Of a DNA stretch of 64,000 bases, positions 47,077 to 60,190 are shown piece by piece. Where the stretch lies: positions 79,840,931 through 79,904,930 of the forward strand of contig NC_080419.1 in assembly GCF_029873635.1 (NCBI RefSeq), given 5' to 3'. This stretch comes from Malania oleifera. Its lineage: Eukaryota; Streptophyta; Magnoliopsida; Santalales; Ximeniaceae. Positions within the stretch are counted from its first letter, which is position 1. Every line of letters starts with the position of its first letter. A model generated the notes under the pieces. It did no database searches. It saw only the letters and a program-made list of their open reading frames with translations, and was not told the origin of the DNA. The position numbers and the translations under genes are program-made.

Positions 47077-47362
47077 TGTTAAGGAAGGTCATACTTCATG
47101 GCAACAATCTTTCCTAACGTCACAGTAAGTATCAAGTAAATTGGGGACTGACATTACGTGAACTTCCTATTTAAGAGAAATCAGCGAATCATCTAAATAT
47201 GGATAGGAGTGTGTAGATTAATTACATTCAATTTTATGTTCCCCATTTACATGTATAAATAGGGGTTGTATAAAGCTTGTAAATATAGACCAATAGCAAT
47301 CCATTCTTTGCTCTCTTTTGTTTTTTATTTTCCTCTCGTTTCTTTTTGCTCTAGTTTTATCA
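47077..47362 (+). repeat. Copia array LTR 1
   Basis: TGTTAAGGAAGG to TTTTATCA; TATA-like GTATAAATAGGGG near 47252. Confidence 0.93.
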
Positions 47363-47374
47363 TGGTATTAGAGC
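47363..47374 (+). other. PBS of Copia copy 1
   Basis: TGGTATTAGAGC, tRNA-Met type, directly after the LTR. Confidence 0.88.
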
Positions 47375-47943
47375 AAATTGATCCTTGAGAGGTAAAACTT
47401 TTGTTTGAGGATAATTCTCCTCAGTTTCGTTCCTCTGTTTCTGAATACCACAAAACAGAGGTTGTATTTCTCATATCTTCTCACGTCAATGTTACTATCA
47501 AATATTGAGTGTGGGTTTTATTTTTCAAAATTCCACTACTCTTGATTGTGTGATTATTATGATGCTCTCTATTTTGTCACTTGGTTCGATTTAATCAGTT
47601 AAATTTGATTTCTATTTTCATTGAGCATTTTGTCGAACAGTTGGGATGCACAACCTGCATATTGCATTTTTGTTTAAGGTTGAAGAAGGTGGGTTTTTAG
47701 GTTTTTTTTCCTAGGCCCAGTCCACGCACCCAATCACTCAATTCCATTTCTCTTCAGGTTGCACATTTTATTTTAGCCAATAGACTCTGATTTAAGCCCA
47801 GCTCATGCCACAGAATAGACCCACACTCCAGATCCAACCTGTATCACAAGTCCAAATTGTGCCCTGGTTCAGATTGCACCCGGGCCCGATTTGATCCGGT
47901 TCGACCCGGTCCATATTTTCAAAAAAAAATAGCTTCACTTCTT

Positions 47944-48870
47944 ATGGCTGAAAAGGCAACCAAAGTGGAAAATATGATGATCTTAATCTTCACATATGCC
48001 TCCAACAATCAAATCACCCTAAAATGATTTTGCTTTCTCCACCGCTCACAGAGGACAATTATTCCACATGGAGTCATGCGATGATTCTTGCACTCCAAGT
48101 GAAGAACAAAATCTACTTCATTAATGGCATGCTACCTTCACCATCTTTTGAATCCTTGGAACATTCACAATGGAGACGATGCAACATTATGGTAATTTCT
48201 TAGCTTCTCAATTCCATTTCGAAAGAGATTTCTAATAGTGTGACATATTGTGGAACTGCCCATGTCATATGGGAAGATCTAAAAGATAGATACTCCCAAG
48301 TCAATGGCCCTTGCTTATACAAGCTTCAACAAGATATTAATAATCTTGTTCAAGGATCTTTATCAATTAGTGCATACTTTGCAAAATTGAAGAGTTTGTG
48401 GGACAAGTTACACACAGTTCAAGGGATGTCTACTTGCACCTGCAGCACACGCAATGAGACTCTTACATAGCAATAACTAGATCATGTCTTGAAGTTTTTT
48501 ATGGGGCACAACGATTCCTACACTGCGATCCGTGGGCAAATACTTCTAATTGATCCACTTTTCACTCTTAACCGCACCTATGCCCTTGTGCTTTAATAAG
48601 AACGTCATTGCAACATTCTATCTCTACCATTCATTGAAGGTATTGCTCTGGTCACCACCAACTATCAACCATGAACGGAAGGACGCCCTAGTCCACCTAA
48701 GAAGCCTCTTAAATGTAATCACTGTGGCAAAAAGGGCCATATTGTGGATAGATGCTACTGCATCCATGGCTTCCCTCTAGCACCTTGTAACTCTAAGCCC
48801 AATCAGGGTCTGAAGCATAGTGCTCATCAAGCTTCTTCCAATCCATATACCAACAGCCTTCCTTTCACCT
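47944..48870 (+). pseudogene. Copia copy 1 gag with zinc knuckle
   Basis: LTEDNYSTWSHAMILALQVK, then GTAHVIWEDLKDRYSQVNGP and LQQDINNLVQGSLSISAYFA are the Copia gag core. A complete knuckle CNHCGKKGHIVDRC is encoded at 48714-48755. Stops and frameshifts interrupt the frame. Confidence 0.88.
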
Positions 48871-48959
48871 CTAAATAGTGCTAGTTCCTTTTGGCCATTC
48901 TCAATAACTCTGTTTCTTCTCAATTCATGGAACACCAAGTAGGTAGTGTCCAATCTTCA

Positions 48960-50260
48960 TTGTCAGGTAAGTCAAATAATGATATCTTACGGAATCTTGA
49001 CAGTGGCACAACTAATCACATGGTTTGCTCACCCACTGCTCTAACCCAATCTTTTCCAATACATGGTCGTACTATTCAATTACCAGATGGCTCTCATGCT
49101 ACCGTTACTCATATTGGATCAGTTACCTTTATTCCAATGTTATTTTAGACAATGTCCTTTGCATCCGGACTTTGTTATTCAACTTAATTTTTGTCCATAA
49201 ATTGTGCAAAACCCTTCATTGTCTCATTATTTTTTCTTCTGATTTTTGCTTCATTCAGGACCTATGCTTGATGAAGATGGTTGGGATGGGAACTGAGCGT
49301 TACGACTTATACCAATTCAACAACACTAGGAAAGCTTGTCATCAAATGGATACATCCATATCCACTTCCCAAATTTGGCACCGTCGTTTGGGTCATCTAT
49401 TAAATAAAAATCTATCTTTTCTTTCCAATAAATTCCTAAAAATTTGTAGTTCCAAATTGGAATCATTTTTAATTTTTCCATTGGCTAAACTAACTCATGC
49501 ACCTTTTCCATTTAGTTCCATTTCTTCTCTTAAACCTTTTTACCTATTGCATGTTGATATTTTGGGGGAGCCATCGTATCCCTTCCACCATTGGTGCACA
49601 CTATTTCTCTTACCATTGTTGATGATTATACCCGTTGTACCTAGGTTTACTAAATGCGCTATAAATCTGACACCTGCTCTCTCTCGCAATCCTTCATTCA
49701 CCTTGTTGAAAACCAATTCTTCACCACCATAAAAATCATCTGAAGTGATAATGAGCTTGAGTTTGGCATGCCCTCATTTTATGCCCCCCAAAGGCATCGT
49801 ACATCAAACCAGTTGTGTCAACACTCCCCAACAAAATGGAGTAATTGAACACAAACATCGTCACCTTCTTAATGTTGCTCATGCATTAATTTTTCAAGTC
49901 TATATGCCTAAACACTTTTGGGGGGATGTCATTCTTGCTGCAACTTATCTCATTAATCGAACCCCTTCTCCCATTTGAGGTGATTTGTCTCCTTACGAGA
50001 GATTGCATAATGTCAAACCTACATACAATCACCTGCTAGTGTTTGGATGCTTATGTTTTGCTTCCACTTACTCACAAAACCCAGCTAAGTTTGATCCAAA
50101 GGGAACTCGATGTGCTTTTATTGGTTATCTATATGGTCAAAAGGGATACCAACTTTATAATGTTGCAACACATAAAATCTTTGTGTCTCGAGATGTTCTC
50201 TTTCATGAAGATTTCTTCCCTTTTGCATCATCTACACCTAAGACCACGGAACCTACCCTA
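48960..50260 (+). pseudogene. Copia copy 1 protease and integrase
   Basis: The protease motif LDSGTTNHMVCSP is at about 48996. Integrase shows the HRRLGHLLN zinc part near 49380, [50 protein letters not shown] and SPYERLHNVKPTYNHLLVFG. Frames shift between pieces. Confidence 0.88.
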
Positions 50261-50519
50261 CCTTGTCCTATTCCCTCTCTTAACCACATCACAGAAATCT
50301 TCGTCACCATCTTTTTCCTCACCGCGTACCTCTCCTCCATCCCCATCCACTTCTTTACCTTCTTCTCCACCACCCCGACAATCTAGTCGTCCTACTCAGC
50401 TACCGACATACTTATAAGATTTTCATCTAGAACAAGCTTTGCCATCTTGGCCCACTCAATCATCTGACTCTGCAATGGTCTATTCGTAAAGTACTCTTTA
50501 TTCTCTCAATGATTTTATG

Positions 50520-51441
50520 TCTTATTCACGCTTATCTACTTCTCATCGTGCTTTTTCTACAGCCCTCTCTCTTGCCAAAGAACTCCAGTCATTTTTTTCA
50601 GGCCATGACAAATCCCAGTTGGCGTATTACCATGCATGCTGAAATTGATGCCCTCAAGTTCAACAAAACCTAACATCTTACTCCTCTCCCTCTTGGTAAG
50701 AAACCCACTGGCTACAAATGGGTCTATAAGATCAAATACAACCTTGATGGATCCATCGAACAATACAAGGCTCGCTTAGTTGCCGAGGGCTTCAGCCAAT
50801 AAGAAAGCATTGACTAAATCGAGAAATTTTCTTCGGTTGCTAAAATGACCACCGTTCGTATCATTTTGGATCTTTCTTATGCACACAACTGGCACCTTTA
50901 TCAACTCAATCTCAACAATGCTTTTCTTTATGGCTATCTTGATGAAGAAGTCTATAAGCAACTTGATTCGGGGTTCAGATGAAAGGGGGAGACTAGATTT
51001 TGCAAGCTCATTAAGTCTCTGTATGGTCTCAAACAAGTTTCGAGAAAATGGTATGCCAAACTTTCATCCACTCTCATTTATGCAGGATACAAAAAATCCA
51101 AGGTAGATTATTCACTCTTTGTCCAATCCTATGAGGGCAATTTCACTACCATTTTAGTCTATGTGGATGATATTATTGTTGCAAGAAACAATTTGGAACA
51201 GGTAAATGAAGTCAAGAAATACCTAGGCAGCCATTTCAAACTCAAAGATCTAGGAATCCTCAAATACTTTATGGGGATCTAAGTGACTCATTCAGCCAAA
51301 GGAATATGTTTATCTCAAAGGAAGTATGCACGTGAGATATTAGAAGAGTCAGACTTCATTGGAGTTAAGTTTGGAAACTTTCCCACGAATCAAAATATTG
51401 CACTCAACAAGAGTAAGGGCATACTTATCTCAGATCCTTAT
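50520..51441 (+). pseudogene. Copia copy 1 reverse transcriptase, 5' part
   Basis: [71 protein letters not shown] and the intact active site [11 protein letters not shown]. Stops replace W and Q codons. It runs into the solo LTR at 51442. Confidence 0.9.
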
Positions 51442-53229
51442 TGTTAATCGTCCCACACGCGAGTATATAGAGTCAAAGGGGGGAGGATTTTTCTCGTATT
51501 TAGGATTTCTCTACAAAATAAAACTCTTGGCAATATTCAAGTAATTAAATCACAATATACAAAATATAAATCATGCACTAAACAAATAAAATAAAGAGTA
51601 AGGAGAGAAAATCTTAACACTAGTAGTTAACGTAGTTCGACACCAAGCCTACGTCTATGCCTTAAGACCAAGCCAAGGATTCCACAATCCACTATAAAAC
51701 TCCTTCATCAGAGGAGCAAGCCTTACAACTCGGGTTCCAAACCCTACACTCGAGAAAAAATATCTACCGCACTCACCAAGAGCCATAAGGATCACTAAGA
51801 TGCCTTGCCAATTGGTTCACCAAGAACCTTCACCAAGTTGGTTCACAAAGCACCTTTTACAAGAGGATGGGTATACAAAGAAATGCTCCTTGATTGAGCT
51901 AATATCACTTAGAAAACAAACCTCACACTATTCTCTCAAGGATTGAATCAAACACAATTTAGAGAGCAAGAGAGATTGAGCACTTGAAATGAATACCTAA
52001 AATACAGCGTGCTAGGTTTTGAATAAAATGATATTTTTCACTATGGACTTGTATAAATCACCAAAACCATACTAAAGAAGTCTATGGACTTGTATTTGTA
52101 ACCAAAACCACGAACTAGTCATTATTAGACTGTTGGGAGCAATTCTCAAAAGAAACTAGCCATTTTCTAGCCATTGGTGCGCTGTGTACGAGGCCAATTG
52201 TCGACGAGCCACCTAAGCTGATAACTCGTTTTAGCTACTAGAATCGTTCGTTGATGAGCCAAAACACATTTGTCGACGAGTCTCCTGTATTTGTCGACTA
52301 GTCTCTTGTTTTCTTTACTAAAGAGCCTTTTAATGACTTAAAACATTCTTGGACACAAGTATAAGAAATATATTAAGTCTAATGAAGATCAAAACTTGTC
52401 CAAGTGAGTTTTCCTTTGAATATAAGATATCTTGTTAATAAAAACACATTTGAAAAACCATTTTGATATCTTATGAATTTGTATGTCCTTTATTGAAAAT
52501 ATACTTGACTTTCTTTGAACCTTTAGGACATAAGACTCGTTTAGATAAAACCGGGACTAAGTATGAAGATGATCTTAAAACTAAGATGTTAAAAACTTGT
52601 CCCTTGGAAAACATATTTTGAGTTTAGGAATCTTTTTGACAAACTCTTTGATTTTAACTTTTAAAACTATTAAAGTTAAGTTTGTGACTTTAGGTGAAAT
52701 CCTATTTACTCATGTGTCCTAGTATGCATGCATTTGATCAACTCTTACTCAAAAATCATGCAAGAAATAAAACGCAAGAGTTACAACATGTTACTACCAC
52801 ACACAACCCTTATTACATATAATTACACAATCAATCTTCCTTTGGTTGTGCTTGAGTCATTTCCAAGTGAGTGTCCTTTTGATCTTTCCTACTTGATGTC
52901 AACTCGGTCCAATCTTTGCCTTTGATCCAGTACTTCATGTATTCGTGACTAGAACATGTACTAAACATGATATGCGAAGATAGGAATGCACTAGGAACAA
53001 CATATAGGTTAATATCATCAAAACATATAAACTATGATGGTGTAGCCACCAAGACTAATATTCTCCCCCTTTTTGATGATGTCTAACCTATTAAGAATCT
53101 ACTTAATCTTTGCATTTGTATTTAAAATTACCATATTCTTAACATGCAAAGATAAGCTTACATAAAACCACTAATGGGTTGTTATCATCAAAAAAGACAA
53201 TTAAACTCATGTAGCCACCAAGGCTAACA
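51442..53229 (-). mobile_element. Long Copia-type solo LTR inside copy 1 RT
   Basis: 1788 bp from TGTTAATCG to GGCTAACA in plus reading, with the perfect duplication CTTAT (51437-51441 and 53230-53234). The segment near 53072 reads as GACATCATCAAAAAGGGGGA on the minus strand, a signature of SIRE/Maximus-type elements, which suggests minus orientation. It carries TTGTCGACGAG motifs at about 52199-52304. Confidence 0.85.
52196..52304. promoter_or_regulatory. GTCGACGA motif cluster in the solo LTR of copy 1
   Basis: TTGTCGACGAGCC, TCGTTGATGAGCC, TTTGTCGACGAGTC and TTTGTCGACTAGTC lie within 110 bp. The core is the same as in Gypsy LTRs A and B. Confidence 0.55.
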
Positions 53230-53850
53230 CTTATCATATAGGCGGCTTGTTAGAAGACTAATTTATCTGGCCATCATAAGACCAGAATTAGCCTATTCAG
53301 TGCATGTACTACGTCAGTTTATGGACAAGCCACAAATACCACACTTGGATGCAGCACATAGGGTTCTACAGTACCTTAAGAAATCTCTAGGTCAAGGGAT
53401 TTTCTTATGTGCTTCTAGTGAAATCTAGCTCCATGCATGTTGTGATGCAGATTGAGCACACAGCAAGGACACTAGACGATCAGTCACTAGGTATTGCATC
53501 CTACTAAGAAAATCTCTCATTTCCTAGAAGACCAAGAAATAAACAATAGTTTCATGCTCTTAAGTAGAAGCAAAATATAGGTCTATGGCCTCTACATGTT
53601 GTGAGGTTACATGGCTAAAAGCTTTACTCTCAGATCTTGAAGTAAATGCATTCTCAACCAGTCAAATTGTACTGTGATAACAAGGCCGCTATACACATTG
53701 CCTCAAATCCAGTGTTCCAGGAACGGACCAAGCATATCGCGATAGATTGTCATGTGGTTCGAGAAAAACTCTATAATGGCATCATTCAAATAGTAGACAT
53801 GCATACAAGCTAATAACCCACTAATCTTTTTACCAAAGCTCTTGGATTCA
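53230..53850 (+). pseudogene. Copia copy 1 RT end and RNase H
   Basis: RRLVGRLIYL-type start followed by RPELAYSVHVLRQFMDKPQI and VLQYLKKSLGQGIFL. RNase H pieces are CDAD, RSVTRYCILL and VEAKYRSMASTCCEVTWLKA. Many stops. Confidence 0.85.
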
Positions 53851-53904
53851 CACAATTTAATTATATACTCAGCAAGTAGGGTGTCATAAATATCTACACC
53901 AACT

Positions 53905-53914
53905 AGAGGAGGAG
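53905..53914 (+). other. Polypurine tract of Copia copy 1
   Basis: AGAGGAGGAG abuts the middle LTR. The same tract precedes LTR 3 at 60674-60682. Confidence 0.85.
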
Positions 53915-54200
53915 TGTTGAGGAAGTTCATACTTCATGGCAACAATCTTGCCTAATATCACATCAAGTATCAAGCAAATTGGGGACTGATATTACGTGAA
54001 CTTCCTATTTAAGAGAAGTCAGCGAATCATTTAAAAATGGACAAGAGCATGTAGATTACTTACATTAAATTTTATGTTCCCCATTTACATGTATAAATAT
54101 GGGTTATATAGAGCTTGTAAATATAGATCAATAGCAATTCATTCTTCGCTCTCTTTTGTTCTTTATTTCCCTATCGTTTCTTTTTGCTCTAGTTTAATCA
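53915..54200 (+). repeat. Copia array LTR 2 (shared)
   Basis: TGTTGAGGAAGT to TTTAATCA; a PPT on its left and a decayed PBS (TGGTATCAGATC) on its right show its double role. Confidence 0.93.
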
Positions 54201-54775
54201 TGGTATCAGATCAAATAGATCCTTTAGAGGTAAAACTTTTGTTTGAGGATAATTCTCCTCGGTTTCATTCTTTGTTTTTGAATACCATAAAACAAAGGTT
54301 GTATTTATCATATCTTCTCACATCAGCGTTACTGTCAAACGTTGAGTGTGGGGTTTTATTTTTCAGAATTCCACTACTCTTGATTGTGGGATTATTCTGA
54401 TGCTCTCTATTTTTCACTTGGTTCGATTAATCAATTCAATTTGATATCTATTTTCATTGAGCATTTTTTCGAATAGTTGGGGTGCATAACCTACATATTG
54501 CATTTTTGCTTAAGGTTGAAGAAGGTGGGTTTTTGGGTTGTTTTTCCTATTCCAAAGCCCAGTCCACGCACACAGTCACTCCATTCCATTTCTCTTTGGG
54601 TTGCACATTTTATTTTAGCCAAAAGACTTTGATTTAAGCTTAGCCCATGTCACAGAATAGACCCGCGCCCAAGATCCGACTCGCATCACGAGTCTAGATC
54701 GCGCCCTAGTTCAGATCGCACCCTGATCTGGTCTGACCTAGTCCGTATTAAAAAAAGAAAAACAACTCCACTTAC

Positions 54776-55600
54776 AATGGCTAAAAAGGCAACCAAGGTG
54801 GAAAAATATGATGATCCTAATAATCACTTATGCCTCCAGTAATCAGATCACCCTGGACTAATTTTGGTTTCTCCACTGCTCCCAGAGGACAATTATTCCA
54901 CATGGAGCCGTGTGATGATTTTTGTACTCTAAACGAAGAACAAAATCTTCTTCAGTGATGACACGCTATCTTCACCATTTCTAGAATCCTTGGAACACTC
55001 ACAAGAGATGATGCAACATTATGGTAATTTCTTGGCTTCTCAATTCCATTTCAAAAGAGGTTTCTAATAATGTGATCTATTGTGAAACTGCCCACGCCAT
55101 ATGGGATGATCTAAAAGATTAATACTCCCAAGTCAATGGCCCCTGCTTACACAAGCTTCAACAAGATATTAATATTCTTGTTCAAGGATCTTAATTAATT
55201 AGTGCATACTTTTCCAAATTGAAGAGTTTGTGGGACGAGTTACGTAAAGTTCAAAGGATGTCTACCTGCACCTGCAGCGCACACATGGAGTCTCTTACAC
55301 AAAAAGAACTAGATCATATCTTGAAGTTTTTGATGAGGCTCAACGTTTCCTACAATGAGATCTATGGGAAAATACTTCTGATTGATCCACTTCCCATTCT
55401 CAACTGCACTGATGCCCTTGTGCTTCAAGAAGAACGCCATCGTAGCATTCTATCTCCACCATCCATTGAAGGTATTGCTCTAGCCGCCACCAACTATCAC
55501 CCATAAAAGGAAGGACACTTTGGTTCACTTAGGAAATCTCTTGAATGTGCTCACTGTGTGGCAAAAAAGGCCATAGAGTGGATCGATGCTACCACATCCA
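54776..55600 (+). pseudogene. Copia copy 2 gag
   Basis: It is homologous to copy 1 gag: LPEDNYSTWS-type start, then SLWDELRKVQRMSTCTCSAH and LKFLMRLNVSYNEIYGKILL. The knuckle zone near 55547 has an extra base that shifts the frame after CAHC. Confidence 0.85.
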
Positions 55601-55799
55601 TGGCTTCCCTCCAAGACGTTGTAAGTCTTAGCCTAATCAGGGTTCGAAGTATAGTGCTCATCAAGCTTCTTCCAATCCATATTCCAACAATCTTCCTTTG
55701 ACCTTTGAACAGTGCTAACAACTTCTAGCTATTCTCAACAACTTTGTTCCCCCCTTAATCCATGGCACACCATGTAGGTAGTGTCGAATCTTCATTGTT

Positions 55800-57130
55800 A
55801 GGTAAGTCTAATAATGATATTTTGTGGATTCTTGACAGTGGCGTAACCGATCATATGGTTTGTTCACCCACTACTCTAACCTAATCATTCTCAGTACATG
55901 GTCGTACTGTTCAATTACCGGATGACTCTCATGCCACTGTTACTCATATTGGATTAGTTCACTTTTCTTCCAATCTTATTTTAGATAATGTCCTTTGCAT
56001 CTTGACTTTTCATTTTAACTTAATTTCTATCCGTAAATTGCACAAAACCCTCCATTGTCTCATTATTTTCTCTTTTGATTTTTGTTTCATTAAGGATCTA
56101 CGCTTGATGAAGATGATTGGGATGGGGATTGAGAGGGACGACTTATACCACTTCACCAATATTAGGAATGCTTGTTGTCAGGTGGCTACATCCACATCCA
56201 CTTGCCAACTTTGGCACCGTCGTTTGGGTCATCTATGAAATAAAAATCTATTTTTTCTTTCCAATAAATTCCCAGAAATTTGTAGTTCCAATTCAAAATC
56301 ATGTTTAATTTTCCTATTGGCTAAACAAACTCGTGCACCTTTTCCATCTAAATCCATTTCTTTTCTTAAACCTTTTGACCTATTGCATGTTGATATTTGG
56401 GGGGAGCCATCGCGTCCCTTCCACTATTGGTGCACACAATTTTCTTACCATTGTTGATGATTATACCCGTTGTACCTGGGTTTACTCAATACGCGACAAA
56501 CTTGACACCACCGACTCTCTCTTGCAATCCTTCATTCACTATGTTGAAAACCAATTCTCCACCACCATAAAAATCATCTGAAGCGATAGTGAGCTTGAGT
56601 TTGACATGCCCTCATTCCATGCCCTCAAAACATCGTACATCAAACCAGTTGCGTCAACACTCCCCAACAAAATGGAGTAGTTGAATACAAACACTGCCAC
56701 CTTCTTGATCTTGCACGTGCATTAATTTTTCATGCCCATATGCCTAAACACTTTCGGGGGTATGTCATTCTTACTACAACTTATATCATTAATTGAGCCC
56801 CTTTCCTGTTTAGGAGGTTTGTCTCCTTATGAGAGATTGCATAATGTCATACCTACATGCAATCACCTGCTAGTTTTTGGATGCTTATGCTTTGCTTCCA
56901 CTCACTCGCAAAACCCCAGCTAAGTTCGATCCAAGTGCAACTCGATGTGCTTTTCTTGGTTATCTATATGATCAAAAGGGATATCGAATTCATAACCTTG
57001 CAACACATAAAGTCTTTGTGTCTTGAGATGTTCTCTTTCATGAAGATTTCTTCCCTTTTGCATCATCTACTCCTAAGCCAACGGAACCCATCCTACCTTG
57101 TCCTACTCCCACTCTTGACCACATCACATA
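55800..57130 (+). pseudogene. Copia copy 2 protease and integrase
   Basis: ILDSGVTDHMVCSP is the protease site near 55828. Integrase pieces include LWHRRLGHL, FLTIVDDYTRCTWVYSIRDK with catalytic Asp, TPQQNGVVEYKH and SPYERLHNVIPTCNHLLVFG. Stops and frameshifts are present. Confidence 0.87.
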
Positions 57131-57137
57131 AATTCCA

Positions 57138-59060
57138 TGTTGGAATTGGTGTATTCCCAAGAGGGGGTGAATTGGGTATTTAAAACTTCCTAAGTTGATT
57201 TCAGTTCCACAAACAGTATTTCCCAACCTAGGGTCTATCTATGCAATCCCAAATGTACAGATAAATATAAAGTGCGAAAATTAAGTCATGCACAACATTC
57301 ACAGACTATTGAAAGTAACATACACGTGCAGTAAATAAATTGCAAAAACTTAAATTACACACATGATATATTATTGGGGTTCGGCTAATACTGCTTACGT
57401 CCCCACCTTAGCTTGCAAGCCCAAGGATTCCACTAATGCTCACTTAATGAATGAAGCGGCACTGGTTACAACCAAGTCAAATTCACAGGGCTGACATCAA
57501 CCTTTACACACTCTCCTTGTGGGGCGGAGAAGGCCCTACCAATCCTTACGGACTAGATCAACGCCCCCTTAGGCTACGCCTAGAATACAACCAATTCAGA
57601 ATACAAAGTGTGTACAAAATGAATGTTTCTCCAACAAGCAAATTTGTACCAATATCAATCAATGCACATCAACAAGATAGAAACAATAAGCTCAGTGCTA
57701 TATATGTTGTCACTCAATCTAATGTCAATACGCAGTCAAGTTCAAGAGTGTATAATCAATCTATCTTTGAAACAATGTATCAGAATTAATCAATCACAAC
57801 TAGGGTTTCAAAGAGTTCCAACAAGTGTATTCAAAACATCTTAAAAATAATTATCTTAAAATATTAGCTCAAGAAATATTTGAAGTATAGACTTTTCAAA
57901 AAATAATTTTTGCACAATCAAAATACAAACCTCGAAGTCTTGCAATACAAATGCCAAGACTCACAAGCTTCAAAGTTTTCCCAACACAATGAAATTATTA
58001 AATAAACCGAAGGAAAAACTTAGGTTAAAACTTTCAATAAAAATCAGTGTATCAACAAAACCAATGAGAGTTTGAGCAACTAGAATCAATGTAAAATCAC
58101 TCAAGGCACTCTCACCAAACTAGATTTAGCAAAGGAATAACAAGGGTGAGTGTATAGGCCTTGTTCTTGGAAGAATGAGCTTTGAAAAATTTCAGAGAAT
58201 TTTCTCTTAATCAAACATGCTAATCACTTGTTAATCTGAGCAAATGAGCACATATATATATATAGACATGACACAAATTATGACCGTTGGGGACACTAGG
58301 GAAATTATTAAATTTGTTTCAAATGTGTTTAATAAAATTAACCTTGTTTTACCCCAATTAACTCTCGGTAAAATTAGGCAAACCCGAGAGTTTTGGTTGA
58401 CCGAACCATAGGTTTAGTTGCCCGAATAGACACATGAGAAAAAGTGATTTTTCCATTTCGAGTGCCTGAAAATAAGTTCGGTCTACTGACCAATGCAATT
58501 TTCCAAAATATCTGAGGTTCAGTCACTTGGACTCAAGTTCGGTCTACCGAACTTGTATGTTCGGTCGCCCAAGGGTATTTTGAACATGAAGTTCGGGTGC
58601 CCGTCGATGGTCAAAAAGTCCTTATTCAAGGTTTGATCGACCATGAATGTTTAGTTCATTTCGTTTCGGTCGCCCGACCCAAGTCAAACTTTTGACCAGT
58701 AAACAATTAGGTCAACTGAGCATTTTTAATGTGCCTGGTTCGGTCACCCGAAGCTCTTTCATTTTTTACACCTAAGTCATATTTTCACCCCTGATTGCAT
58801 AGATGATAGTAGGGATTTTCTTAAGTGTTTATGCAAGGACCTAGGGTCAATCTACGGCCAAGGCTTTTTAACTTAGCATTAAAAACCTGGCATCGGTCTA
58901 CTCTAAGGTCATTTGAGCTTATAGTTCCTACCATGCATGACATGCATTAATTATTATAGACCTTGGCATATTAAATATTATAGACCCAAATGAATGAAAT
59001 ATAAATTACAAATAATAAACAATTCGGTCTTCATTTTTCTTCGAGTCTTCACATACACCA
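57138..59060 (-). mobile_element. Long Copia-type solo LTR inside copy 2
   Basis: An insertion of about 1.92 kb, absent at the same place in copy 1 (near 50300). It starts TGTTGGAATTGGTGTATTCC in plus reading, a known SIRE-type LTR end on the minus strand. The outer edges keep ATTC on both sides (57132-57135 and about 59062-59065), but the duplication is not clean. On the minus strand a motif array (58755-58385) precedes a TATATATATA box (near 58260). Confidence 0.75.
58385..58755 (-). promoter_or_regulatory. TCGGTC/ACCGA motif array in solo LTR of copy 2
   Basis: About ten variants of TTCGGTCNCCCGAA lie within 370 bp, including the perfect-armed AAGTTCGGTCTACCGAACTT near 58540. The array lies upstream of TATA in the minus orientation. 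Confidence 0.6.
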
Positions 59061-60190
59061 TATTCGTCACCATCTTTTTCCTCACTCTTCTCCATCCCCA
59101 TCCACTTCTTTACCCTCTTCTCCACCACCTCGACGATCTAGTTGTCCTACTTAGCTATCGACATACTTGCAAGATTTTCATGTGGAACAATCTTTGTCAA
59201 GTCGGCCCACTTAATCATCTAACTTTGCAATAGTTTGTTCATCAAGTACTCTTTATTCTCTCACTGATTTTATGACTTATTCTCACTTATCTCCTTCTCA
59301 CCGTGCTTTCACCACAACCCTCTCTTTTGCCAAAGAACCCCAGTCATTTTTTCAATTCATGACAAATCCCAACTGGCGTACTACCATGCGTGCTAAAATT
59401 GATTCCCTCAAGTTTAACAAAACCTGGCATTTTATTCCTCTCCCTCCTAGGAAGAAACCCATTGGCTGCAAATGGGTCTACAAGATCAAATACAACCCTG
59501 ATGGATCCATCGAATGGTACAAGACTCGCCTAGTTGACAAGGGCTATAACCAATAAGAAGGGATTGACTACACTAAGACATTTGCTTCGGTTACTAAAAT
59601 GACTACCATTCATACCATTTTGGTTCTTGCTTCCGCTCACAACTAGCACCTCCATCAACTCGATGTCAACAATGCTTTTATCTATGGTGATCTTGATGAA
59701 GAATTCTATATGCAACTTCCTCTGAGGTTCAAACAAAAGGGGGAGACTAGAGTTTGCAAGCTCGTTAAGTCTCTGTATGGTCTCAAACAAGCTTCAACGC
59801 AATGGTATGCCAAAATTTCATCCACTCTCATTAATGCAAGATAAAAACAATACAAGGCAATTTATTCACTTTTCGTACGATCCCATAAAGACAATTTCAC
59901 TACCATTTTAGTCTATATGAATGATATTATTGTTGTAGGAAACCAGTTTAGGACAGGTTAATGAAGTCAAGAAATACGTAGGCGATCATTTCAAACTTAA
60001 AGATCTAGGAATCCTCAAATAATTTCTAGGGATCAAAGTGGCTCGTTCATCCAAAGGAATATTTCTATCTCAAAGGAAGAATACACTCGAGATATTAGAA
60101 GATACATGCTTCCTTGGAGCTAAGCCTAGAAACTTTCCTAGGGATCAAAATCTTGCACTTAACGAGAGAGAGAGCATACTCATCTTAGTG
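59061..60190 (+). pseudogene. Copia copy 2 reverse transcriptase
   Basis: [59 protein letters not shown] and [12 protein letters not shown]. The active site reads LVYMNDIIVVG, with the first Asp changed to Asn. After GIFLSQRKNTLEILEDTCFL a deletion at about 60186-60189 removes the RT-RNase H junction present in copy 1. Confidence 0.9.
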
